NCBI GenBank assembly: GCA_964007475.1 | Contig: OZ023275.1 | Span: 12,565,829 to 12,629,828 of the forward strand | Origin: Hybos culiciformis | Taxonomy: Eukaryota; Arthropoda; Insecta; Diptera; Hybotidae | Length of the DNA stretch: 64,000 bases | Direction: 5' to 3' | Shown: positions 27,606 to 46,600 of the stretch, in pieces | Layout of the letters: each line of letters opens with the position of its first letter | How positions within the stretch are numbered: the stretch's first letter is position 1 | The notes under the pieces: model-generated | What the model was told of the DNA's origin: nothing | The model's input: only the letters and a program-made list of their open reading frames with translations | Databases searched by the model: none | Program-made: the position numbers and the translations under genes

Positions 27606-28677
27606 ACTAGTAAAAATTTAGAATAAAAATAAAATAGCATTAAAAAAACAATTAATAATTTTAGATCATTAAAATGAAAAAAACAATAATAGGTTTATTT
27701 ACTTTGACAATATGTAGTACTTTAAAATATATTTAAAAAACAAATTGTGATCTGAATTTATAAATGCAAATTATAAATACTTAGTTACAAAATGATGAGA
27801 GTTTATGTAAGTTATTTGTAAATTTTTTTTTGTAAAGTTGAATAAAGAAAATAAAAATATTTATTAAAAACAAGAATTTTTTTTATAATAAGAACTGAGT
27901 TAGTTATTCTTGCTTTCAAAGCATTACTTCAACCACTACTATAACCACAATTAATGTTAATAAAAACAAGATGCAAAATTAATGTTAATAAAAACAAAAG
28001 TAAGGAAGGAACTATGACTCCCATAAACGAAATGATTCTACTCAAATAAAATTATTTGATCATTTAACAAAATTTCTTTAGATTAGGTTTATTTTATTTC
28101 TAAGCTTAATAAGGTTGCAGTAATAACATATTAAGCGAGCTTACTAAGTGAAGTTTTTACGTAAGAATTAAAAGTTTTATATACATAATGTAATGTGATA
28201 TAAAACCATAACCTTAGCCAAAAAAAACTTTTATGCTAAAGACAGTATGTGGGTCAAGAAATTTATTAAAAATCTGGAATGTTGTTATTACACAAATCAT
28301 TTGTAATATAATAAGAATTTATAACGTTTATAAACATAATAAATGATTGCGTAACACTTTAAAGATTTTTTAATTACATTTCCAATTTAATTTTAATTAA
28401 AGATTTAAATTGATTGTATTTAAATCACATAAATTTTGTCTGCCAAATGTAATTAATATCAATCACAAACATATAATACCCACTGGTTAATTTCCTAATT
28501 TAAAGAACTGCTGTAAATAAAAAATTTTGTTGAATTTGCTTTGTTGACATATTATTACCCCTTAAAAATAATTAATTATATATAGGTTTGCTGATGCGAT
28601 GAATTGATTTTCTTCGAAAAATTCATTTTATAAAATTAGTAATTTTTGGGCTTTTCAATTAGCAAGTTTAAAATAAA
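27606..28677. other. Intergenic region between GMC genes 1 and 2
   Basis: About 1.07 kb of AT-rich sequence carries the probable polyadenylation signals of the first GMC gene and presumably the promoter of the second. The 20-mer ATTAATGTTAATAAAAACAA is duplicated in tandem (27950-27969 and 27978-27997). I see no gene. Confidence 0.55.
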
Positions 28678-31008
28678 ATGATTTTATCGTCTTTATTAAG
28701 AATCGGTTTTACCGCCGGTTCTGGTATGCTTTTTTTAATTCTATTTCGTAGGCAAGTCTTAGATAACCGACCCGACATAGTTGACGAAGAAAACCGGATT
28801 GAAACTGTATTTCCTTCGGAGCTATTCGATGAATACGATTTCATTATTATTGGTGGAGGCTCTGCTGGCAGTGTATTAGCTTCTCGATTGTCTGAAATAC
28901 CTAACTGGAACATACTGTTAATTGAGGCGGGGCCAGACGAACCGCCTATGGCTGATATTCCGCAATTGTTTCCAATGTTGCAACGAAGTCCGTTTGATTG
29001 GAAATTTAAAACAGAACCATCAAACGATTATTGTTTGGCAATGACAAATCAACAGTGTCATTGGCCTCGTGGTCGTGTTCTAGGCGGTTCAAGCGTTCTG
29101 AATGCAATGCTGTACATTCGAGGTAACCGAAAAGATTACGACTTATGGGCTAAAATGGGTTGCCCAGGTTGGAATTTTGACAATATTCTGCATTATTTCA
29201 AAAAAGCAGAAGATATGCGAGATTCACATTATCGAGGACATCCTTTGCACGGCGTTGATGGACCAATTGGAGTAGAAAAATTTCGTTATGAATCACCAAT
29301 GATGAGTTACTACTTAAAAGCAGCTGCAGAGCTTGGTTTATTAAACCCTAATGGAGATTTAAATGGTCCATCTCAATTTGGTTTTTCAAGATCACACGGA
29401 ACCCTCAGAGATGGTTTGAGATGTAGTACAGCAAAAGGTTATCTGAGGCCAACAAAAGGCAGACCGAATTTGCATATTATGTTGCACACTCAAGTTCTTA
29501 AAATTATTATTGATCCTGAAACCAAAACAGCTGAATGTGTTGAATATGATAATTTTGGACAAATTGGAGAAATTTGCGCTAGCCGAGAAATTATTCTATC
29601 AGCAGGTAAAATTATGCTAAATTTAAAAAAAAAAAAAATTTAAAAGTGAAATTTCGAAAATTTAAAAGAATTTAATTCCAAAGTCTAAAAAAATAATAAA
29701 AGCAGTGAATAATTTTTAACAAATTTATTTATTTTTGATTAAAAATATTTTTTTAACAATTTTAATAAAATGCAAAATATCAATAATTTTTTTTTTGGAT
29801 TAGGTGCCATACAAAGTCCACAATTATTGATGTTGTCGGGAATTGGACCGGGAAATCATTTAAGTAATTTGGGTATAGAAGTAATTCATCATGCGCCTGG
29901 AGTTGGTGAAAATTTAATGGATCACGTTTCAGCTTCTGGGACAACATATTTAGTAGAAAATCCAACACATGACGGTACACCATTATCTTATATTATTCCT
30001 GATACATTTTCAGAGGAAAATGGTGATAAATTTGTTGAAGAACATTCCGGGCCATTTTATGGCAATCCAGCTGCAGAAGGAATGGCTTTCCTCAATACAA
30101 AATACCAGGATCCAAAAGCTGATTGGCCTGATGTTCAATATTTTTTGGGTTCTTATGGATATCTTTCGGATGGAGGATTAATTGGTCGCTTAGGCTCCGG
30201 AATAACGTTACAAAATTTTGATGAAGTATTTGAACCAATAATTTATAAGGATTCGTTCATGGTAGTACCATTGCTTTTAAGACCAAAAAGTAGAGGACGA
30301 ATTTTATTGAACTCGATAGATCCGAAAGAACATCCAATTATTTATCCAAATTATTTTCAACATCCACATGATTTGGCGGTCCTGGTGAGATTGATATGAA
30401 ATTTAAAATTATTGTTTTTAAGAGATTTCTATAGATAACAATTTAAACAGTAAAGATGTTTAGAGATAGAAGTTCTTTTTTAAAGAGTAAAAATTATATT
30501 TCAGAACATTTTTTCAGTAGATATATTTATTTTTGTTTAATGAATGAAAATATTATTTACTGGAACTGATAAAATTTTATCTATAATTATAAAAATATAT
30601 TTATTTTAAAATTGTTATTTTTAGGTTGAGGCCTTAAAAATAATGCATCAAATTACAGTTCATTCTTATACAATGCGTTCAATTAATGCCACTTTAAATC
30701 CATATACGTGGGAAAATTGTCCAGAAACAGAATTTTTAAGTGACGAATTTTGGGAATGTCATGCTCGTCATTATTCTCAAACAATTTATCATCCTTGTGG
30801 TACAGCAAAAATGGGATCCCCAAGAGATCCATGGGCTGTTGTCGATCCAAGACTTAAAGTTATTGGAATTTCTGGACTCAGGGTAATCGATGCTAGTGTT
30901 ATGCCAACAATACCAAGTGGTAATACGAATGCACCAACAATTATGATAGCAGAAAAAGCTGCTGATATGATAAAGGAAGAATATTATCGATATCGCGGAG
31001 GATATTAA
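28678..31008 (+). CDS. GMC oxidoreductase 2 (glucose dehydrogenase-like)
   Basis: This is a complete three-exon gene of 630 residues: exons 28678-29605, 29804-30384 and 30625-31008. The first intron is phase 1 and falls inside GMC signature 2, splitting [17 protein letters not shown]; the second is phase 0 (AVL/VEALK). Both have GT/AG borders, and each intron closes the reading frame if retained. Residues 10-23 form a short hydrophobic segment, followed by the FAD motif GGGSAG at about 59-64 and signature 1 ([11 protein letters not shown]). His559 ([10 protein letters not shown]) and Asn605 (NTNAP) are the expected catalytic pair. An AATAAA lies at 31019. It is an FAD-dependent alcohol or sugar oxidoreductase by family; the substrate is unknown. 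The first exon is noticeably richer in G and C than the neighbouring DNA. Confidence 0.93.
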
Positions 31009-36871
<5,863 letters not shown>

Positions 36872-38750
36872 TGAATTATTGTAATTTAATTTTGGCAGAA
36901 TAAACTTAATATTTGGATTAAAGTATAAGAAAATATGAATAAGAGTATTCCTACCTACACAAAAAAAAATAAAATCGCTACCCCACCAGGTAAAAATTTC
37001 GTATGCTTTAATAATTTTTGTTTATTTTTTTTAATTTGTATTTTTTGTAAGGGTTGAATTACTCTATTTATGGTTAAAGTTAGAAAAATTAAATTGTTCT
37101 TGAATTCGGTGTTAACAATTTTTTAATAATAAATAGAATTTCGTTTTTAAAATATGTTTACATACTTAAATTGAAAATTATTTACTAATATAGATAAATT
37201 TATTGATGAAAATTCTTACAATAGCATCGATATATTAAAATTGAAACTCATATGAATTTTTTCAATTCGTATGCTTTTTCATTTTATGTAGAACGCATTT
37301 TAGCATTTTTTGTAGAACGGAAGGAAAACACGTATAAATCTTTTTGTATTAAAAAAATTAAAATTATTTTGGGAAATATAAAATTTTCAGTAAGAATAAT
37401 ATATAAGAAATAATATATTTATAATAAAATAATAAGATATTGTTACCATGTCGACAAAAATCTTATTTTTTTAGAGTCATCTTGTTTAGCGATACATTAG
37501 GATGATTAAAATGTGTTAATTTATTTACAAAAGGAAAAAATTAAAAGAATTACCAGCATTGTTGTACTTGTACCTGTAAGAAATAGGAAATAAAAGGAAT
37601 ACACAATGTAGATTCGGTTTTTTCAACTGATTCAACTCCTGAGTGTATGTTAAAAAAAATTTTAATTGAAATTGAATTTTTACTATTCTTGATTTTCCTT
37701 AAAATATACTAAATAATCGTATAGTATAGGATTGGTTTTATAATTGTTTGTAAATTAATTATATTAATTTTATTGTTGTTGTTATAGTATAGAACTTTGT
37801 TATGTGGCTACATAGAAATAAGAATTTCTATAAAACAATAACAATACAAGAATATAATAAAGTATTCCAAAAAATAGAATTTATGGAACAAATTTATGTA
37901 CACCACAATTTAATTGCGAAATTATTGGAAAAGTGTTTGGTCTACGTCAAATATTGAGATTGCAATTTCTGGAGCTGTTGAGTTCATCTCAATTGACGAA
38001 TCACATCTAATTACAAGTTTTCATACTAAATAAATTATTCAAGATATGAAACAAATTTTATCCATTAGATTTATTTTATACATTAAATTGAATAAAATAA
38101 ATAAAATAAATTAAAACAATTAATTTTAATATTATTGTGCAAGTTCTTTTGAAAAATAAGTTAAGTTTCAGATAAATTTCTCAGGTGCTAACAAAAACTG
38201 AAATCGAATGAATAATAAACAAATAAATTATAAATTGATAGCAAGATTTCTGTAGCTATGGATAACGAAAATACCGCTTCGCTATCGCTACGTAAACTAA
38301 CAAAAAGTCAACAAATATATATTTTTGGCATTTAATTTTCATATCAAATTAAATAAAGAAGGCAGTAAATAATTTAAGTTGGAAGAAAAACTACTTTTTG
38401 CAAATGACTTCACAAAATTTGAATCATTACCCTTAAAATTTGATCACATTGATATGCATTTTTTGTGTATATTATGGATTATGGAATGCTTTTAGCCACG
38501 CATAGAAGCAGTCTTTAAATAAATTAATAAACTTTAGTGATAACCCTTGTGTCAAAAAAAAAAAAAAACCATACCTATTAGAGTAAATAATAATAATTAA
38601 TTAGATTAAACAAATAACACGTATATATATTTGGATTTAATTTCAATATGATAAGGATATTCTTCTTTAACATTGAACAATTTTACCAAACATAATTTAG
38701 TTCTACCTGCATTGCTTAACCGTTCACAACGTCTGGAAAACAGGAAATAA
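36872..38750. other. Intergenic region between GMC genes 3 and 4
   Basis: These 1.9 kb are AT-rich, hold the polyadenylation signal of the third GMC gene at the left end, and presumably the promoter of the fourth at the right end. I see no gene or organised repeat. Confidence 0.55.
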
Positions 38751-40886
38751 ATGGATTTACAATTTCAAACTCCTTGTGCCAATCAAAGTATTGGACCTGC
38801 CTACCAATTAGTCAGTTTGCTTGTTCACACCTTATTTTCATCGCATTGTGCTATTTCTCCACCAGAGTTGTGGCCAAAAGATTATGGAGTAAATTTAACA
38901 CAAGATGGTAATTTTTTTTATACTAAGCTTATTTAGTTTTATCCTTAACTTATTCAGTTTTTTTTTAATAATCTACGTAAATAGGTAATTAAATAAAAAA
39001 ATGTTTACCCACAATTAACTTCTTTAAACTTTTTTTTACTCGAAAAAAACATATTAAATCTTCTAAAAATAAATTTTAATATTTTTGTGTTACACGTGCA
39101 AACTGGAATTAAGTATAGAATTATTTTTAAATATAAATAAATAAGATAATTTTTTTTTTATTTGAATTTCAAAGCATTGAATGGATTTGACTTCGTCGTT
39201 GTTGGAGCCGGCTCAGCAGGGTCAGTTATTGCGAACAGGTTAAGTGAAAACCCTCATTGGAATGTTTTGTTATTAGAAGCTGGATCTGATCCTCCAACTG
39301 AGTCAGAAGTTCCAAATTGGTATTTCGCTCTGCAATTATCACCGTATGATTGGCGCTATAAAACTGAACCAAATTCTAAGGCTTGTCAAGGTATGCGGGG
39401 AGAAGTTTGTTATTGGCCACGAGGCAAAATGTTAGGTGGATCTTCGGCTATGAACGCTATGTTATATATCCGAGGCAACCGAAAGGACTATGATGATTGG
39501 CAACTATTTGGTAATCCAACTTGGGGTTGGAATGATGTCAAGAAATATTTCCTAAAATCTGAAAATTTGAAAAAAACTAAAGAAATGAAAGACCATGGCA
39601 AAAATGGTTTATTACCAGTAAGTGATTTTGAAAGTGATAACAAATTTGGAGAGGAAATTATAAAAGCAGCTAATGAATTAGGATATAAATCAGTTGACGA
39701 TTTTGGAGAAGGAAAATATATTGGCTACGGAAAAGTTATGGGAACAACTCACAATAGCAGACGTTTTAGCACAGGCAAATCTTTCTTAGTGCCGGCGAAA
39801 GAAAGAAAAAATTTAAAAATCATCAAACATGCACATGTCAAAAAAATTAATTTTGATGACAACAAAAGAGCAATTGGAGTAACGTTTATGTATAATTCGA
39901 CAAAAGAATATACTATTAAAATTAAAAAGGAAGTCATTCTCTCTGCTGGTTCTATCAATACTCCACAGATCTTAATGTTATCAGGTATTGGACAGGATAA
40001 ACATTTGGAACAATTCAAAATACCTGTAGTTCATCATCTACCGGGAGTCGGTAGAAATTTAGAAGATCACGTAACTGTTCCATTAGTTTTTCAAGTGAAT
40101 AAATCAAATGCTAAAGCAGTGACGAAAGAAGAATTACTAGATAATATTTACAATTATTTAATGAACCGCACCAGCTTCTTATCCCATCATGAAACCATGA
40201 ATGTGGTAGGTTTTATGAATACCACTTCTGCGAATGCCGTCTATCCCGATATTGAAACTCACCATTTCTATTTTAAAAAACAAAGCCCTGAATTACATTT
40301 CTATGTAACCGCCGTTGGATATGCAGAAAATATTGGCCGCGCGATTCTTGATTCTAATTTACAAGGTCATGTTTTAATCGCTAATGTTGTTCTTTTGAAA
40401 CCAGAATCGTATGGAAAAGTCCGTTTAGCTTCTGGAAACTATAAGGACAGTCCAAAAATATTTGCTAATTATTTGGAAAAAGAAAGTGATTTAGAAACAT
40501 TAGTTCGGGCAATAAGAATTCAAGAAAAGTTTTCCGAAACCAAAGTATTTAAAGACAATGAGGCTATACTTATGCGTTTACCGATTGTTGGTTGCAAAAA
40601 TTTAGAGTACAAAACTGATGAGTATTGGCGCTGTTATATTAAACATTTATCAACTACAATGTACCACCCAACTGGAACCGCTAAAATGGGCCCAGCAACA
40701 GACAAAGCATCTGTGGTTGATTGGCAATTAAAAGTTCATGGTGTACAAGGTATACGAGTTGCTGATGCTAGTATAATGCCCAGTATTGTAAGCTCCAATA
40801 CTAATGCTCCCACAATAATGATTGGAGAAAAATTAGCTGATTTTATCAAAAAAGATTGGGAGCAAATGAAACATTCAGAATTATAA
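38751..40886 (+). CDS. GMC oxidoreductase 4 (secreted type)
   Basis: This is a complete two-exon gene of 622 residues: exon 1 is 38751-38907 and exon 2 is 39175-40886, with a phase-1 GT/AG intron (QD/ALNGFDF). Exon 1 carries only the leader: a hydrophobic signal-like stretch ([16 protein letters not shown]) and [13 protein letters not shown], as in the third GMC gene. Exon 2 carries the whole catalytic protein: the FAD motif GAGSAG at about 63-68, signature 1 ([11 protein letters not shown]), signature 2 ([13 protein letters not shown]), and the catalytic pair His550 ([10 protein letters not shown]) and Asn596 (NTNAP). The protein is probably secreted or luminal. It is an FAD-dependent oxidoreductase of unknown substrate. 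Its 3' end faces the 3' end of the P450 gene with 285 bp between stop codons. Confidence 0.93.
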
Positions 40887-41171
40887 AAAAGAACAAAATA
40901 TTCTTTGGAATAATATAATTTATTGCATATAGTTTTTATGAGGTCATTTAATATTAATCCTGCATGATTCATGCTTAAATATTAATTAAAAAAGGCTCTG
41001 GCAAATAATAAAAGTTATTTAAGAACCAGTATATTAAGCTTACTTAATACGTTTTATAAAATTTAAAACAGTAAAAGTTAAATAAAAATCCTGCATTTTA
41101 AAATTTTTTATTGCCTTAATTTAGGAAAGTAGTAATAGGAATAATTAGTTCCTCTGAAATCTTATAAAGTA

Positions 41172-43340
41172 TTAGAATTTAAATTCTTCAACATTCAGCC
41201 ATATTCCATTTTTAACTGATAGTAACATAGATTTTGGACTAAATTCCAGTTTCTTCTCTGTTTTTGTTGAAAAAGAAAATTTGAAATTGCGTAGCAAATG
41301 AACTAAACCAATGTAGGTTTGAATTTTTCCTAATCTAATACCAATACAAAATCTGGGACCTTCACCGAACGGAAGATAGGAAAACGGGTTTCTATTCTGA
41401 ACTTCTTCTTCTCCAAACCTATTTGGATCAAAGGTTTCTGGATCAGTATAATAATTGCTGTCATGATGAATACTATAAATCGGAATAAAAATTGGTAACC
41501 CTTTCTTTAGGATAATATTGCTTCCGGGAATTTCGTAGTCTTTGGTTACTTTTCTAGTAACAGATGGTACTGCAGGATACATCCTTAATGTTTCTAAAAT
41601 GTAATTTTAAATTCACTTAATAAAAATTATCTTCGGATGAATGAAATATTATATTTGATTTGGTTTTGATTACCGCGCTCAATTTTGATTTTTGTGGGAA
41701 TATATTATATTCGAAAGAGAAATTATGAAATTATTTTTAGAATCCGAAAATAAGATTTTTCTTAGCCGTTATTGTTTTGATTTGCATATCAATTACTTTT
41801 TTTAATTTCCTTATTTCTATAAATTAAATATAAAAATCAAGCATTTGTCAAACATAAAGTTCTCTCTTCAACAATGAGGATTTTATTCACGTTTTTTAGG
41901 ATCGTTTTTGTAAGAAATATGCTTGTTATGGACCCTACAAATCTATCAACTAAGACTTTTAAAGTTCAAAAAAAGTAATTACAAACCATCGATAATTTCG
42001 TGTATATATTTCATTTCCATCATTGCTTCATAAGTAAATTGGCCATCATATTTTTCCAATGTATTAAATATATCAGTTCTTGCTTTATTTTGAATTTCAT
42101 GATTTTTTGCCAATTCATATAAGCAAAATCCAAGAGTTATAGATGAAGTTTCAAAACCAGCACCAAAAAATACATACGCCTGTGCAGAAATTTCATTAAA
42201 AGTCAACTTTTCCTCTTCATTGTAAGAATTTTTAGCTTTAATCATCATTTCAAGAAAGTCATTACGGTGTACATCGTTCTTTTCACGATGCGATATTGTA
42301 TCAGTTAAAACTCTTGTAAAGAATTCAGCAGCTTCACTATTTTCAGATTTTAATTTAATTTTACGACAAAAATTAGGATACATATCGACTAAAAACTTCA
42401 ACAACATCCCAAGTCGAGGTGCAAAAATTTTTAGTGCCTTTAATCGGAATTCTGTTTGCGAATTTTCTAAGCTATTGCAATCGATTCCGAATGCACATAG
42501 TCCTATTACATCTGTGGTAAATCTGTCAATTAAATCATGAATTTCTAATTCATTTTCATACATTTTAATAGAGCTGGTAATTGTGGTACACAATTTTTCG
42601 GCCACTTGTGCAATAGTAGGAAACATTAATTTCATTTTGCCAGAAGTAAAAGCCGGTGTCAATTTATGTCTTAATTCTTTCCATTTTTTACCTTTAAGCG
42701 AAATAATTTTTTGCTGTCATAAAAAACAATATTTAAAAACGCTAGATTGAGAGTGTAAAGCTATTTAAAGTTTCTGTTGTTGAGATTAAAGAGAACCTCA
42801 CATTATAAAGATATTATTATAAATATTCACAGATGCTGCAAACTGTTCTAACCCACACATATTCGGTCACTATTTCTATAAATTTCCTAAATTTTATATA
42901 AGTATTAATATTAATTTCAATTTTCGTATCATTACCTCTGTTAGGCAGACGAAGGGTGTAATATTTTTCAATTTACCTTCAATATTAACCAAGTGTGCGG
43001 ACAAAGGATCATCTTTCTCATTATAATATTGATTTCGACTGTAAAATGAATCAAAATCTTTAACCATTATATTTTTAATTAGATTTAAATTTTGAATTAT
43101 TGCAACCGGTCTATGAAAAAAATACATTCCAAAAATTGGTTGATTTGAATTCTTTGTTTTCTCGTAAATTTCGGTGAATTTTAAAGCCAGCTGTATATTT
43201 TCACCAATTCCCTTTAAATTACCAAATGGAATTGCCGGTTTATCATATGGAATATTCATTGTTTTCCAATAATGAAATTTATATTTGAACCAAATATAAA
43301 TTAAAATTGAAATTACTAAGAAAATGTAAATAATAAACAT
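41172..43340 (-). CDS. Cytochrome P450, CYP6-like (clan 3)
   Basis: This is a complete three-exon minus-strand gene of 496 residues: exons 42977-43340, 41987-42691 and 41172-41593, with both introns in phase 1 and GT/AG borders. Residues 2-18 form the N-terminal membrane anchor, followed by a KPAIPFGN hinge (34-41). The block EKDDPLSAHLVNIEGKKW and LTPAFTSGKMK are typical of insect CYP6 enzymes. The I-helix motif AGFETS is at about 299-304, ExxR (ETLR) at 357-360, the PERF-type motif FDPNRF follows, and the haem loop FGEGPRFCIG has its Cys ligand at about 439. All key residues are present, so it should be an active endoplasmic-reticulum monooxygenase using P450 reductase. CYP6 enzymes mostly oxidise plant toxins, insecticides or other lipophilic compounds; the substrate here is unknown. 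An AATAAA on the minus strand lies at 41107-41112. Its location inside a GMC array is unusual. Confidence 0.93.
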
Positions 43341-43358
43341 AATCTATTTTTATTAAAA

Positions 43359-43643
43359 TTAAACTTTTCCTTTCAATCTGTTCAGCTTCAATAAAATATT
43401 TGAACTAATCATTTTATTATTTGTGTAATATTTTGGTTTGGGTACTTTTCGGTCATTGAAATATCTGTCCAGAGAATAGTTTTCTAAAATAATTAATTTA
43501 AGAAACATAACAAAATCCAAAAGTTCATTCAATTTATGAGTAGCAAAATTTGTTTTTAGTGCAGGATTCCATAAATAGTATACTATTAAAAACAATTTAT
43601 TTAAACAGTTTGCTACGGCAACAGAAAAAAAATTAACACTCAA
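43359..43643 (-). CDS. Unrecognised open frame 18 bp upstream of the P450 start (possible terminal exon)
   Basis: I do not recognise this frame. It has no ATG at its left boundary (it opens with TTG after an in-frame stop), but it includes a good splice acceptor (TTTTTTTTCTGTTGCCGTAG near 43612), after which about 83 codons run to a stop just before the P450 gene. The peptide has blocks such as YYLWNPALKTNFATHK and NDRKVPKPKYY, with more varied composition than the AT-driven frames elsewhere. It could be the last exon of a minus-strand gene, a decayed gene fragment, or chance. It overlaps the region where the P450 promoter and 5' UTR should be, which counts against a separate gene. Confidence 0.2.
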   Translation of the reverse strand: MSVNFFSVAVANCLNKLFLIVYYLWNPALKTNFATHKLNELLDFVMFLKLIILENYSLDRYFNDRKVPKPKYYTNNKMISSNILLKLNRLKGKV

Positions 43644-46600
43644 ACACTATATTTTGATAAGAAAATAGCTTATCATTTTAGAAAAAGGAAATAAAAAAAT
43701 TAAAGGCTATCTTGTGATTTGTAAAGAAAATATGAATAATAATTAAAAAATAAAGAAATCTTATTTTTTGAAATTATTATTAATCAATAATCTTTACTTA
43801 GAGGTAATTGAACAATATTCTAAAAATAACTTAATTTTTGTTTAGTAAACTTATTTAAATATTCGTAAATATACTGTGTACGTAAGAATACGAGCTTTAT
43901 AGAAAATATATATCTATTATATATTATTTAAAGATTTGTTATTCATTTCGAATTGAAAATAAATTATGAAACAAAAGTTTTGGCACTCGTTTTAGAATTC
44001 GATTTTATTGATTACAATTATATCGACAAACCAGATCAATGTTCAAAACTGATGAATAAGGCAGTTGTCAAAATAAAAAAAATAATAAAACAATATACTT
44101 GTTTCGTTACTTTAGCTTTTTGTTTTTTTGTCAATTTGATAACAATCTGTACATATATGAACGTATGATACAATTACAATTTGTTGTATAAAACTGGTGG
44201 GTATTACTTTGAAATTTATGAATAATCCAATTCTTTGTGAAACGTAAGAGCGTCATTCATATATTATAATCGTCAATTCAAAATGTATTATGAACGTTAT
44301 ATGTATAAATAAATTTTTAACGAAGAGAAATTTTTTCTTCTTTCTCTATTCATAATATGTTGTGCTTTAGTTTTGGTAACAAAAAAATCACTTGCGTTAA
44401 GTTCGTATATGAAATTTTTGCAATATGTAATTTCTTTCTTGTATTTGTAAATCAAATTTTTTAAAGAAAAAAAGTTGAATGAAAATAGTATTCGCGGGTA
44501 GAAAAAGAAAAAGCGCAAACTATTTCAATTCACGCACGTATGATCGTTTTTTTTTTTGTGGGTCAATTAATAATTAACATTTTACTTAATTTGATATAGT
44601 TTGGTTTATTTTTATATATATCTCTATGTACAAGTACATTGAATATGTTTAGTTGTACTTACAGCAGTAATTTGAAATTTTTTTTTAACTTGGTTGGATG
44701 AACTAAGAGCGTCAAAAGCTGTTTGTTACTCATTTATAACAAAAAAAAAAAAAATCAGTTTAATACAAAAATATCTTAACAGAGATATTATTAACTTATT
44801 AAATTGTATATACTTAGTAGAAAATATTATTGTTTAAGTAGAGTATTTAAAACTAACAAAAACCAATGTTAATACCCAATTAACGCAGTAATTTTTTTTT
44901 TGAACTATTATAAACTTTATGTATTTATTATTTTTTCTGTAACACATTTGAGCTTATATCCCCAACTCAAGCCAGTTTATAATTCCATCGTTATCGAATG
45001 AGACAAAAAATTTATTTAAAGCAATTTTAAAAAAGAAGAAATTCGAAATTTAACATTGTCATCATTATTAGGAACATCATCAACTTTTCGCGATGGAAGA
45101 CTTATGTGCATTGAAAATTATATAAGTTATCGGCCTTTTTGGCCTGTTTAAATTGGAGCTTTTGTGCGAGCGAAATTATCAAAAAAATAAATATAAATTC
45201 TTGGGATTTAAGATTTTTTGTTTAATTTTTTCAATTTTTATTTTTTGTATGGAACTGAAGCCCTCTAACTCATCGAAAATAATCCGATGACACCAGGGAC
45301 TGATGTATGTCACAGACTCTTCAAACAGTTCTACCAAATGTTAAAAAGAAGAATCTGATGATACAATAAAACATTTTCAAATAATTTTAACTTTGAAATT
45401 AGACATTAATTTCATCAAATTTTTTAATGTGGTTTTTATAACAAACAAAAAATTTTTATTATAATATTATTATTATTTTACATACATTTTTCTTTCAGTA
45501 TTCATAATTGTTCTATTTTAAACTTTAATGGTAAAATAATTTTAATAGGAAAGTTATGAAAAATAAATATTTAAATAGATGGTTTTTGAGGAAATAAAGA
45601 TTATTTTTATTTGAATATTTACATGGTTAATTACACGTGTAAATTGACAAATAGTGCGTTAATTTTTCTTTATGATTAAAAAGGTTTGTCTAACCTTGGA
45701 GAACTGTATGAAATTTTACCCTACACAGGTTCTCTTTTATTTCAATTACTCAGGAGGCCCTTTTTTCATGTAACCATTGAAAAATTAAGGTTTTTCTATT
45801 CAGCATCATCAAAATCTGGTTGTGAATTAATTAAAAATAAAAATAATATATAAATTGAAAAAGTGGCTTACATGTTTGGAATAAACAGTTTAGCAAGATT
45901 TTCTTGGTTTTTACTGCTGATCACAACAATGTTAATTTATTATACACAATAAAAAATACACGTTTCCATTTTATAGGTTGTGGTCAATCTAAACCTTTTT
46001 TTTTTGTTGTCGAACAATAAATCTAAATCGATGATTTTGTAATCGTTTTTTTTTTTTTTCAATTTTATTTAATGTAAATGAATTTTGATAGTAAATGAAA
46101 GAAAGTTTTTTATTGCAAAAATAAAAAAAAAAAATTTAATTCCCAAATAATTTGATTAACGCACATAATTTGAATATATGTTGCAAGTTACAAGTTAACT
46201 GTACCATAAAAATTGATAAGTTAAGTCCATAATTGATATGGAAGTGTCAAAATTAACACTTTTTTTTTTAAATAATATGATTATTATATAAATTTTGAAC
46301 AATTTTGTTTCTTTAATCTGTTTCCGATCAATAAAGAATTATAAAAAATGTTGTAATTTTTGTTTTTGTCTCTTTCTTTATGTAAATCGAACTTATGTAA
46401 ACAAATTAAAAAAAAAACCCAAATAGAAATATATTGTTATGAAGGAAATGAATGAAATATTAATGGAAAATTAAAAAATTTTATCATATGAACTAATTAA
46501 CAAATCTAAATTGAATTAAATAGAAGTAATTTTTTTTAAGTATAAAATATTTATGTTATAGAGATTTTTATAAATTTTTGGTCCTTCGATTTTGACCACC

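Noticed and set aside
43953..44168. 71-codon plus-strand frame near the P450 upstream region
   Set aside because: The composition follows the AT content and no motif or splice context supports it.
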